A stretch of DNA of 6,872 bases from DASYAE01 sp036501535 (GCA_036501535.1 DASYAE010000130.1:1-6872); one strand, 5' to 3'. Shown: positions 1-6,013, counted from the stretch's first letter. Program-made: numbers and translations. Notes: generated by a model from the letters alone, not told the origin.

Positions 1-806
1 GTGATCTCCAGCTCCACATCAAGGCGCAGATCCACGCGGTAGCGCTCGACGAGGCCGGGCAACTGCTCCAGGCTCGCGGTCGAGTCGCCGCGCAGGGCCG
101 CCACCGCGCGCCGCGCCTCGGTCAGCCCCTCCCTGGTCAGCCCCGCGGCCTGGTCGAGCAGGTCGCACGGCTGCTGCTGCGCACCGTCCCGCCGGGCCAC
201 CCGCCGCGCCGCCTCCAGCTGGATCGCCAGGCCGGAGAGCGACTGCGCGAGCACGTCGTGCAGGTCGCGGGCGATCCGGGCGCGCTCCGCCACCGCCGCG
301 GCGGCGGCCCGCTCCTCGTTCGCGTCCTCCAACTGCGCGGCCAGCCGCTCGGTCGCGATCTGCGCCTCCCAGGACCGGCGCACCAGCGTGCCCATCAGGG
401 CCAGCGTTACGCAGAGCAGCACGGTCGCGGCCACTCCCTCGAACGTGCTGGATCCCGCCTTGGCCCCGACAGCCGCGCCCACGGTCAGCACGCCGCCGAT
501 AAGCACCGCTGGCCGCAGCGACATCGAGATGAAGGTCATCGCCACGGCGGTGGTCACCGGCAGCTCCGAGGCGACCGAGACCTGAGTCGCCATCAGGCCG
601 ATGCCGCTCGCCCCGACGAGCAGCACCAGCCCCATGCTCACTGCCGGTGGCAGCCGGAAACCGGTGTTCGCGGCGATCGTGCCGGCGCCGGCGACGAAGG
701 CGACCAGACAGATCAGCACCACGAGTCCGGCGCCTCGCGTCCCGGGCGGCGGCGTGCCGTGCAACATGGGCAGCACGACGAGCACGATGACCGGCCAAAG
801 CAGCAT
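1..806 (-). CDS. Sensor histidine kinase, NarL/HisKA_3 type, C-terminus cut by window edge
   Basis: This is the N-terminal part of a membrane sensor kinase that should autophosphorylate on His and pass the phosphate to a LuxR/NarL-type response regulator outside the window. Translation from ATG 806 shows about six hydrophobic segments (roughly residues 2-15, 27-46, 55-75, 83-97, 99-115 and 124-142). A charged linker follows (about 145-178) and then the HisKA_3 dimerisation region with the H-box ERARIARDLHDVLAQSL, phospho-acceptor His183. The conserved stretch EARRAVAALRG follows. The HATPase_c domain lies beyond position 1. The start is uncertain: no Shine-Dalgarno precedes ATG 806, and the frame upstream still looks coding (VAEVERLAEQR, charged, as expected before a first membrane helix) back to about 885. 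GTG 929 is the next in-frame start, but it would overlap the preceding membrane-protein gene deeply. Seen: H-box and helices. Known: family role. Inferred: coexpression with the upstream membrane protein. Confidence 0.85.
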   Translation of the reverse strand, partial: MLLWPVIVLVVLPMLHGTPPPGTRGAGLVVLICLVAFVAGAGTIAANTGFRLPPAVSMGLVLLVGASGIGLMATQVSVASELPVTTAVAMTFISMSLRPAVLIGGVLTVGAAVGAKAGSSTFEGVAATVLLCVTLALMGTLVRRSWEAQIATERLAAQLEDANEERAAAAAVAERARIARDLHDVLAQSLSGLAIQLEAARRVARRDGAQQQPCDLLDQAAGLTREGLTEARRAVAALRGDSTASLEQLPGLVERYRVDLRLDVELEI

Positions 807-1330
807 CCGGTTGCGGTTCTGCCGGTCTGAACTGCGTTGCTCGGCCAGCCGTTCGACCTCGGCGACGCGCGGGCTCGGGGGACCGCCGGCGGCGTGGTCA
901 GCGCCATGAGCACCAGCGCCGCGGTCCACGCGTCGCTGCCGGTGATCTGGTGCGCGATGCTGAACGACGCGACGGAGTGCGAGCCGCCGTGGGTCGCGTA
1001 GAACTCGAACGTCGCGCGCCCGGCCATGCCGACGATCCACAGGATCGCCGCGGCGGCGCCGGCCTTGGAGTAGAGGTTGCCGTCGCCGTTGCGGCCGACC
1101 CGGGTGAAGACGCCGGCCAGCGCGCCGAGGACCACGCCGGTAAGGATCAGGACGCCGTCGAGGGCGACGTCGTTGCCGGCTGTGGGCACCGACTTGAGGT
1201 AGTAGAAGGCGACCGCGGCGACGATGGCGAGCGGCAGCAGCAGGCTCTGCGCGGACATTCGCCGGCTGCGCAGCTGCGGGACGACGAGGAGTATCAGGAC
1301 TGCCGATATTGCGTAATCGGTGAATGTCAT
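713..1330 (-). CDS. Small four-helix membrane protein, CcdC/DUF1453-like, 3' end abnormal
   Basis: From ATG 1330 the frame encodes a polytopic membrane protein with hydrophobic segments at about residues 6-20, 29-45, 57-76 and 90-105, and a fourth-helix-like end near 131-145 (DAWTAALVLMAL). Composition and layout resemble CcdC/DUF1453-type proteins of actinomycetes, which can sit next to sensor kinases; the molecular function is unknown. The gene directly precedes the histidine kinase on the same strand and is probably cotranscribed with it. The family-like sequence ends near residue 145 (about position 895). The remaining 60 residues, to the stop at 713, are rich in Cys, Ser and Arg and look like an out-of-frame reading of the kinase gene. 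The annotated stop is therefore probably not the ancestral one; see the finding on a frameshift or deletion. No clear Shine-Dalgarno is seen before ATG 1330. Family assignment is by recollection of pattern, not by search. Confidence 0.7.
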   Translation of the reverse strand: MTFTDYAISAVLILLVVPQLRSRRMSAQSLLLPLAIVAAVAFYYLKSVPTAGNDVALDGVLILTGVVLGALAGVFTRVGRNGDGNLYSKAGAAAAILWIVGMAGRATFEFYATHGGSHSVASFSIAHQITGSDAWTAALVLMALTTPPAVPRARASPRSNGWPSNAVQTGRTATGCCFGRSSCSSCCPCCTARRRPGREAPDSWC

Positions 1331-1337
1331 GACCGGA

Positions 1338-1343
1338 ATTCTG
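1338..1343 (-). promoter_or_regulatory. Possible -10 element for a leaderless transcript of the DUF1453-like gene
   Basis: On the minus strand CAGAAT lies seven bases before ATG 1330, the spacing expected if transcription starts at or next to the start codon. The gene has no visible Shine-Dalgarno, which fits leaderless translation, common in actinobacteria. No TTGACA-like -35 is visible at the right distance, so this is tentative. Confidence 0.22.
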
Positions 1344-1350
1344 CGCAGAA
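1339..1350. promoter_or_regulatory. Perfect 12-bp palindrome TTCTGCGCAGAA
   Basis: A perfect inverted repeat without spacer lies 8 bp upstream of ATG 1330 and overlaps the possible -10 element of that gene. A repressor or autoregulator bound here would block transcription start. No known operator consensus was recognised. Confidence 0.35.
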
Positions 1351-1370
1351 CCGGGCCCGGCGCCCTCGGC

Positions 1371-1417
1371 TCCCGGGTTGGTTCCCGGGTTGAGAGCCGG
1401 CTTCGAACCCAGGGTTG
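1371..1417 (-). repeat. Three direct repeats of CAACCC(G/T)GG(A/G) upstream of the membrane protein/kinase genes
   Basis: On the minus strand CAACCCTGGG (1417-1408), CAACCCGGGA (1392-1383) and CAACCCGGGA (1380-1371) occur in the same orientation. The two identical copies are 12 bp apart and the third is 25 bp further upstream. They lie about 40-90 bp before the membrane-protein start, a typical position for activator binding sites. The copies were read directly; the regulatory role is inferred. Confidence 0.4.
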
Positions 1418-1447
1418 AACAGCGGCCGCCGAGGTTGCCAGAGCAGA

Positions 1448-1474
1448 TGTTCGCGCGGCTGCCGAACAGTTCGG
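1448..1474. promoter_or_regulatory. Nested inverted repeats built on CGAACA/TGTTCG
   Basis: CCGAACAGTTCGG (1462-1474) is a perfect 6+1+6 palindrome. Its left half also pairs with TGTTCG at 1448-1453 across a 9-base spacer, giving two overlapping dyads. They lie 30-55 bp upstream of the proposed -35 box of the NERD-like gene. A dimeric DNA-binding regulator is the likely reader, identity unknown. Confidence 0.35.
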
Positions 1475-1484
1475 TCGCCGGTCT

Positions 1485-1498
1485 CGCACACCTGTGCG
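1485..1498. promoter_or_regulatory. Perfect palindrome CGCACACCTGTGCG
   Basis: Six-base arms CGCACA and TGTGCG surround a two-base centre. The site ends four bases before the proposed -35 box of the NERD-like gene, so it is well placed as an operator. It carries no T-run and lies between divergent 5' ends, so a terminator role is unlikely. Confidence 0.38.
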
Positions 1499-1501
1499 CC
1501 G

Positions 1502-1530
1502 TTGCGAGGGATACAGACCCCTCATAACGT
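1502..1530 (+). promoter_or_regulatory. Possible promoter of the NERD-like gene
   Basis: TTGCGA (1502-1507) resembles a -35 box and TAACGT (1525-1530) fits the actinobacterial TANNNT -10 pattern, with 17 bp between them. Transcription would start near 1537, giving a leader of roughly 26 nt before ATG 1563. Matches are partial. Confidence 0.35.
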
Positions 1531-1553
1531 GAATCGTGTCGAGATCTGCTGGT

Positions 1554-1558
1554 AGGGG
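1554..1558 (+). promoter_or_regulatory. Ribosome binding site favouring ATG 1563
   Basis: AGGGG ends four bases before ATG 1563. This spacing is short, but the in-frame alternative GTG 1536 has no purine-rich sequence before it and would lie at the predicted transcription start. ATG 1563 is therefore preferred. Confidence 0.45.
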
Positions 1559-1562
1559 CGAA

Positions 1563-2684
1563 ATGGGTGAGTTGATCCTGCGCGAATGGCGGCGGGACGA
1601 GCTGCGCCGCATCTATGTCAACGACGCCGACACCCGCGAGCCGATCGGCTTCCTCGACCGGACCTCCGGCGAGATCGTGGTGCGGTACAAGGCCCGCGTG
1701 CGCGAAGTGCTCGCCGCCCTCAGGCCGTTCCTGCTGGCGGGCGCGCCGATCGCGGCGCAGCGCCGGGTGGACGTGCGGCGGACGGGCCGGGTGCGGGTGG
1801 AGCCGCCCCGGCAGGCCGAGCCTGTGCTGCCGGAACCGGCCGCGGAGCCGGAGCGGCTGCTCGAGGTGGCGCCGGAGCCGGTGCTCGAGACGGTGTCCGA
1901 GCCGGTACTCGAGACTGCGCCCGAGCTGGTCGAGGTCGTTGCTCAGCCGGAGCCCGAGCCCGTGCCGCCTCGGGTGCCCGAGATGGACGTGGATCTGTCC
2001 ACCGCCATCGACGGCGCGACCGTGCAGGACCGCGCCGTGTCCCAGGCGGCAGCGGCCCCGCGTGCGATCCAGGATCTCGCTGCCGGCCTCGCCTCGACCT
2101 TCACCGCGCGGATGCACCGGACCCCGGCCCCGAACCCGCAGCCAAGCCGGAATCAGAACCCGAGCCCGAGCCCGAGCCCGAGTCGACCGCCGATTCCGGC
2201 GCCGCACCGGCCGGCCGGCGACACGCGCATCGTCGGCAAGCGGCTCGACAAGCTCAGACGCGACGGCTGGCGGATCCTGGACTCCGCCCGGCTGGGCAAA
2301 CGCATAGAGGTCGAATTCGTGGCCATCGGCCGGCCCGGTGTGTTCGCCGTCCGCGCCCGGAACCATGCCAGAGCCCAGATCAGCGTCGAAGGCACCGCGG
2401 TCAAGGTGGACCGGACCGCCTACCCGTACATCGACGAGTGCTGCGGCGAGGCCGACTCCGTCGCCCGGCGGCTCGCCGCCGCCGGGATGTACGTCCGCGT
2501 GACGCCGGTCCTCGCGCTGGTCGGCGTCAGCGGGCTGGACCTGAGCCGCGCATCGGCCGACTGCATCGTCTGCCGCGCCGAGATGCTGGACCACGTCCTG
2601 CGCGACCAGCCCGGCATTCTGACCAACCGCGACCAGACGCAGGTGTACGACCTCGCCTGCCAGCCGGACACCTGGCTCGATTAG
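1563..2684 (+). CDS. NERD-like (nuclease-related) domain protein with Pro/Glu-rich linker and altered active site
   Basis: The 373-residue product has no signal peptide or membrane helix and is probably cytoplasmic. Three parts are visible. Residues 1-60 form a conserved-looking module (LREWRRDELRRIYVNDAD, then FLDRTSGEIVV) of the kind seen at the start of actinobacterial NERD proteins. Residues 80-215 are a low-complexity linker rich in Pro, Glu, Ala and Ser, with four 8-residue repeats and a PSPSPSPS run. Residues 218-373 resemble a NERD domain, including the GKRLDKLRRDGWRILDS start and the IGRPGVF core. NERD domains belong to the PD-(D/E)xK nuclease fold and often carry IDHVV...GVF...TKN. 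Here the Asp-His pair aligns with Glu251-Phe252 and the Thr-Lys-Asn with Ala265-Arg266-Asn267, so nuclease activity may be lost or altered. The C-terminus holds five Cys (293, 294, 334, 337, 366). It is transcribed divergently from the kinase genes and convergently with the ABC operon. Substrate and role are unknown; a DNA-processing or DNA-binding role is inference. Confidence 0.8.
   Translation: MGELILREWRRDELRRIYVNDADTREPIGFLDRTSGEIVVRYKARVREVLAALRPFLLAGAPIAAQRRVDVRRTGRVRVEPPRQAEPVLPEPAAEPERLLEVAPEPVLETVSEPVLETAPELVEVVAQPEPEPVPPRVPEMDVDLSTAIDGATVQDRAVSQAAAAPRAIQDLAAGLASTFTARMHRTPAPNPQPSRNQNPSPSPSPSRPPIPAPHRPAGDTRIVGKRLDKLRRDGWRILDSARLGKRIEVEFVAIGRPGVFAVRARNHARAQISVEGTAVKVDRTAYPYIDECCGEADSVARRLAAAGMYVRVTPVLALVGVSGLDLSRASADCIVCRAEMLDHVLRDQPGILTNRDQTQVYDLACQPDTWLD
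1851..1946 (+). repeat. Four tandem 24-bp units coding for 8-residue repeats
   Basis: Units at 1851-1874, 1875-1898, 1899-1922 and 1923-1946 encode ERLLEVAP, EPVLETVS, EPVLETAP and ELVEVVAQ. Units two and three are nearly identical in DNA (GAGCCGGT, G or A, CTCGAGAC), suggesting recent duplication; the outer units are more diverged. The repeat lies in the disordered linker. Confidence 0.7.
2159..2182 (+). repeat. Hexanucleotide microsatellite (CCCGAG)x4
   Basis: Four perfect copies of CCCGAG encode the Pro-Ser run just before the NERD-like domain. As the unit is six bases, copy-number change by slippage would keep the frame and only lengthen or shorten the linker. Confidence 0.75.
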
Positions 2685-2705
2685 CATCCGGCTTCGCGCT
2701 CAACT

Positions 2706-3479
2706 TCATACGTCGCGCAGCCGCAGTTGCAGCCCACCGGCCACGAGAGCCCCGGCCGCCCACGCGGCGAGCACGCCGAGCCCCTGCCACGGGCCGAGCG
2801 GCATGCTGTTCAGCCCGGTGGTGGCCTCGACGTCGAGCCCTGCCATCATCGGCGCGATCTGCTCGATGTGCCGCCGCCAGGTCGCGTCCCCCACGATCCC
2901 GATGAGGATCGGGATGAGGTAGAGCAGCCCGAGCACGAGCCCGGTGGCCGCGGCCGGCTCTCGCACCGCAGCCGCGATACCGAGGCTGAGCAACGCGATC
3001 AGACCGAGGTAGAGCACTGAGCCGACGGCCGCGCGCAGCATTGCCGCGTCGCCTGCCGAAAGGCTCGGCGAGCCGTGCGCGGCGGTGAAGCCGTGGCCGG
3101 GCAGGATGAGCCGCCCGGCCAGCATCGAGACGAGCACCGCCGGGACGCCCGCGGCGAGCACCGCGCCGGTGACCACGACCGCCTTGGCGGCCAGCACGCC
3201 GATCCGGCGCGGCACCGCGATGAACGTGGTCCGGATCATGCCGTTGGCGTATTCGCCGCTGATCGCCAGCACGGCGAGCACGACCACGACCGCCTGGCCG
3301 AGGTAGATCCCGGTCAGGCTGGTCCGGGCCGGGTCGACGGAGCACTCGCCGGACGGGCACTGCGCCGCGGCGTCGGCGATGACGCCGAGCGCCGCGGTCA
3401 GCGCGACGACGCCGAGCAGCATCCGGACCGTGCCCGGCACCGTGCGCAGCTTCGTCCATTCAGCATGCAGGGTGCGCAT
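2706..3479 (-). CDS. ABC-2-type transporter permease B
   Basis: The 257-residue membrane subunit should pair with permease A and the ATPase to form an exporter in the cytoplasmic membrane. It begins with MRTLHAEWTKLRTV, the cytoplasmic amphipathic start common in actinobacterial ABC-2 permeases. Hydrophobic segments lie at about 18-38, 58-76, 100-122, 149-175, 179-200 and 232-252. Between helices 2 and 3 is the cytoplasmic stretch GEYANGMIRTTF...PRR...LAAK, also present in permease A, so the two subunits are paralogous. Helix 1 is followed by a short external loop with Cys41 and Cys46. ATG 3479 overlaps the stop of permease A (TGATG), which implies translational coupling and fixes the start. 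It is the last gene of the operon and ends 21 bp from the convergent NERD-like gene. The substrate cannot be told from sequence. Confidence 0.9.
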   Translation of the reverse strand: MRTLHAEWTKLRTVPGTVRMLLGVVALTAALGVIADAAAQCPSGECSVDPARTSLTGIYLGQAVVVVLAVLAISGEYANGMIRTTFIAVPRRIGVLAAKAVVVTGAVLAAGVPAVLVSMLAGRLILPGHGFTAAHGSPSLSAGDAAMLRAAVGSVLYLGLIALLSLGIAAAVREPAAATGLVLGLLYLIPILIGIVGDATWRRHIEQIAPMMAGLDVEATTGLNSMPLGPWQGLGVLAAWAAGALVAGGLQLRLRDV

Positions 3480-5041
3480 CACGCGTCCTGCTTCTGCAGC
3501 CGGGCGGCGGCCAGGGCGAGCAGCACGGCCGTATAGCCACAGAGCACTGCGAAGCCGGCCCACGGCGCCAGCGGGAAGTAGCCGTTGCCGATCGTGTATG
3601 AGCCGTCCACCTGCGGATACTGCATCACGGTCTGCTGGATCGAGAACGCCGCGGCCGGCGTTGCCCGCATGAGCCAGTCGGCTGCATTCGTCGGCAGGTT
3701 GAGCGTCGCGAGCAGGTACGGCAGCACGATGGCTACGATACCGATCGTGATCGCGGCGGCGCTGCTGCGCACCAGAGCGCCGAGAGCCGTCGCGAGGACG
3801 GCCGTGACCGCGACCAGCAGTCCGGTTCCGAGCAGGATGCGCGCCACCGTGATCCCGCCGACCGGCAGGATGAAGTTGCCGTCCGAGCGCAGCAGCTGCT
3901 CGCCGAGCGGCAGCGCGACACAGGCGCCGACCAGCCCGGCGGCGAACCCGACCGCGCCGGCCACCAGCGCCTTCGCCGCCAGCACCCGGCCCCGCCGCGG
4001 ATTTGCGACCAGGGTGACCCGGATCAGGCCACGGCGATACTCGGCGGTAGCGAACATCGCCGCCACCACGATCACCGCGATCACCGCGCCGAGCACGCCG
4101 AACAGGGTTCGCTCGACCGGCGTGCCGTTGCCGGCCGGGCTGATGTCGCCGGAGCCGGTCACCGTGAAGGTGCCGCCGGACTGCTGGAACGCGTTGCTCT
4201 GCCCCGGCTGCGGGTACGTGGTGGTCTTGCCGCTGGGGCCGCCGCCGACCAGGGCGGGACTCCACGTGCTGACAGGACTCTGTGACTGCACGCTGATGTG
4301 ATCGAAGGTGCCGGTGGCCTGCATGGCTGCGCCGCCGCCGCTTGATCCGCCGAGCGACGACGATCCGGCGATGCTCGTGCTCGGCGAGGTCGCGAACATC
4401 CCGGCCCGCACCGTGGCCGGCAGGCCGGGCAGATCGGCGGTGCCGACCTCGGTCCAGGTGGTGCCGTCGGTGGATTCGTATCCGGTGATCGTGTCGCCGG
4501 AGCGGGTCAGGCGGAGCCAGCGCGGCGAGGCCGCCGATACCGAGCCGGCGAGACCCGGCGTGTCGTGTATGTAGTTGTACTGCATGCGCACGCCGTGGTC
4601 GCCGGTGACCATCATCGCCGCGTACGCGGATCCCTGATCGAAGTTCGGCGCGATGAGGATTCCGGCCTTCGCCCAGTCCACCGGCGCGCCGGTGCCGGCG
4701 CCGCCGCTGCCGACCAGTCCGCCGGCCAGCGAGGTCACCCGGGCGGTGATGGTGCCGTTCCCGGTCATCGGCTGCTGGGTGATGGCGTAGCTGTCGGTCA
4801 CGGCCTCGCCGTCCGGCCCGATCGGGCTGGAGCAGGCCGAGGCGACGCCGTTGTCGTCGTTGCCGCACGAACTGTGATCGAGCATGGCGATGCCGACGGT
4901 CACCAGCGCCGCGATGAAGACGCCGACGATCCAGCCGCGCACGGTCCGGAACTTGGTCCACTCGGCCCGCAGCAGCCGGCCGAACGAGTCGCGGCCGGCG
5001 GTGAGCTCGGAGCGGTAGGGCGTGACAGTGCTCGTGGTCAT
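3479..5041 (-). CDS. ABC-2-type transporter permease A with large extracellular lectin-like domain
   Basis: The 520-residue membrane subunit is about twice the length of its paralogue permease B. After the cytoplasmic start (LLRAEWTKFRTVRGW) and helix 1 (about 37-55), residues 56-312 lie outside the cell. Helices 2-6 follow at about 313-332, 356-377, 398-420, 428-446 and 491-513, with the family stretch AEYRRGLIRVTL...NPRR...LAAKA after helix 2. Within the insertion, residues about 85-258 resemble a concanavalin-A-like/DUF1349 beta-sandwich: DWAKAGILI, then YAAMMVTGDHG, then PRWLRLTRSGDTITGYES, then DGTTWTEVG, and a closing TFDHISV strand. A Gly/Ser-rich stretch and a short beta-like piece (GGTFTVTGSGDI) lead to helix 2. 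Cys59 and Cys70 after helix 1 could form a disulfide. The start overlaps the ATPase stop (ATGA). The external domain may sense or bind substrate, possibly a glycan; that is inference from fold resemblance only. Confidence 0.9.
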   Translation of the reverse strand: MTTSTVTPYRSELTAGRDSFGRLLRAEWTKFRTVRGWIVGVFIAALVTVGIAMLDHSSCGNDDNGVASACSSPIGPDGEAVTDSYAITQQPMTGNGTITARVTSLAGGLVGSGGAGTGAPVDWAKAGILIAPNFDQGSAYAAMMVTGDHGVRMQYNYIHDTPGLAGSVSAASPRWLRLTRSGDTITGYESTDGTTWTEVGTADLPGLPATVRAGMFATSPSTSIAGSSSLGGSSGGGAAMQATGTFDHISVQSQSPVSTWSPALVGGGPSGKTTTYPQPGQSNAFQQSGGTFTVTGSGDISPAGNGTPVERTLFGVLGAVIAVIVVAAMFATAEYRRGLIRVTLVANPRRGRVLAAKALVAGAVGFAAGLVGACVALPLGEQLLRSDGNFILPVGGITVARILLGTGLLVAVTAVLATALGALVRSSAAAITIGIVAIVLPYLLATLNLPTNAADWLMRATPAAAFSIQQTVMQYPQVDGSYTIGNGYFPLAPWAGFAVLCGYTAVLLALAAARLQKQDA

Positions 5042-5973
5042 CGGGCCGACTCCCGGGCCGGGGCGGCGCGGAACTCGACCGCGTCGCGGGTGAGATCCAT
5101 GTAGGCCTCCTCGAGGGACGCGCGGTGCGCCGACACCTCGGAGAACGGCACGCCACTCGCGTTCAGCAGCGCCACGACGCGCTCCGCGGGCAGACCGGTG
5201 ACCGTGATCGAGTCCACGGCGTCGAGAGACGCGGTGGCTCCAGCGCCTTCCAGCACCTTGCGCGCGTCCGCCGCCGACCGGGTGCGCAGCGTGACCCGGT
5301 CTCCGGACGCGGCCGCCAAAAACTCATGCACGCTCGCATCCGCGATGACCTTGCCGCGGCCGACCACCACCAGGTGGTCCGCGGTGTCCTCCAACTCGCC
5401 CATCAGGTGGCTGGAGACCAGCACCGCGCGGCCCTCGGCGGCCAGCGACCGCAGCAGGCCGCGCATCCACACGATGCCCTCGGGGTCCATGCCGTTGAAC
5501 GGCTCGTCGAACATGAGCACCGGCGGATCGCCGAGCAGCGCCGCGGCGATGCCCAGCCGCTGGCGCATGCCGAGCGAATAACCGCCGGCCCTGCGCCGGG
5601 CCGCGGACTGCAGGCCGGCCTGCTCGATCACCTCGTCGACCCGGCGGGCCGACAGGCCCTGCGAATGGGCCAGCCACAGCAGGTGGTTGCGGGCGGTCCG
5701 GCCCGGCTGCAGCGCGGCCGCGTCCAGCAGCGCGCCGAGGTGCAGCAGCGGCTGGCGCAGCCGGCGGAACGGCTGCCCGCCGATCAGCGCGGTGCCCGAG
5801 TCGGGCGCGTCCAGGCCGAGGACCACCCGCATCGTGGTGGACTTCCCCGCGCCGTTGGGGCCGACGAAGCCGGTCAGCAGGCCCGGCCCGACGACGAACG
5901 ACATCCCGTCCAGCGCCCGGGTCCCGCCGAACCGTTTGTGCAGCCCGCGCACTTCGATGGTCGCTTCACTCAT
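5038..5973 (-). CDS. ABC transporter ATP-binding subunit
   Basis: The 311-residue ATPase powers the two permeases encoded directly downstream. Visible motifs are Walker A GPNGAGKST (38-46), the GALLDA...PGRTARNHL region around 80-98 where a Q-loop would fall, signature YSLGMRQRL (132-140, in place of LSGGQ), Walker B VLMFDEP (152-158) with Asp156 and Glu157, D-loop GMDPEG (161-166) and switch His189 in VSSHLMGELED. The C-terminal 100 residues form the accessory region usual for drug/peptide-type ABC-2 exporters. The frame stays open far upstream, but ATG 5973 is chosen because the ABC domain begins there (MSEATIEVRGLHKRF) and GGGAG/GGGAGAAG-type ribosome binding sequence precedes it. It is the first gene of the operon and overlaps permease A by four bases. 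All catalytic motifs are intact, so an active transporter is expected. Confidence 0.95.
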   Translation of the reverse strand: MSEATIEVRGLHKRFGGTRALDGMSFVVGPGLLTGFVGPNGAGKSTTMRVVLGLDAPDSGTALIGGQPFRRLRQPLLHLGALLDAAALQPGRTARNHLLWLAHSQGLSARRVDEVIEQAGLQSAARRRAGGYSLGMRQRLGIAAALLGDPPVLMFDEPFNGMDPEGIVWMRGLLRSLAAEGRAVLVSSHLMGELEDTADHLVVVGRGKVIADASVHEFLAAASGDRVTLRTRSAADARKVLEGAGATASLDAVDSITVTGLPAERVVALLNASGVPFSEVSAHRASLEEAYMDLTRDAVEFRAAPARESAR

Positions 5974-5980
5974 CCGTGCT

Positions 5981-5988
5981 CTTCTCCC
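5981..5988 (-). promoter_or_regulatory. Ribosome binding site of the ABC ATPase
   Basis: On the minus strand GGGAGAAG ends seven bases before ATG 5973. It selects this ATG over the long open frame running upstream into the response regulator. Confidence 0.65.
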
Positions 5989-6013
5989 ATGTCGGATTCG
6001 GTCTTGCGAAGCG

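Noticed and set aside
19..798. Long minus-strand open frame overlapping the kinase, rich in Arg, Ala and Gly
   Set aside because: Its product is low-complexity, and another frame of the same strand encodes a clear HisKA_3 H-box and membrane helices. It is an artefact of high GC content.
1383..1417. tRNA T-arm or attachment-site remnant around the TTCGAACCC sequence
   Set aside because: No five-base T-stem pairs around the loop-like sequence, and no acceptor stem, anticodon arm or CCA end is present.
1403..1418. LexA/SOS-box-like TCGAACCCAGGGTTGA upstream of the NERD-like gene
   Set aside because: The left half matches the actinobacterial TCGAAC-N4-GTTCGA pattern, but the right half agrees at only four of six positions. 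The site is also far from the proposed NERD promoter and is explained by the local CAACCC repeats.
1462..1474. CCGAACAGTTCGG as a LexA box
   Set aside because: The arms recall CGAAC/GTTCG but are separated by one base rather than four, so the standard LexA spacing is not met.
1586..2905. Long plus-strand open frame inside and beyond the NERD-like gene
   Set aside because: The product is Arg/Ala/Pro-rich without any domain, while the frame from 1563 carries recognisable conserved sequence. The tail beyond 2684 is antisense to the permease gene.
3585..4301. Plus-strand open frame antisense to permease A
   Set aside because: The Thr/Pro/Ala-rich product reflects antisense reading of GC-rich membrane-protein codons; there is no ribosome binding site or domain.
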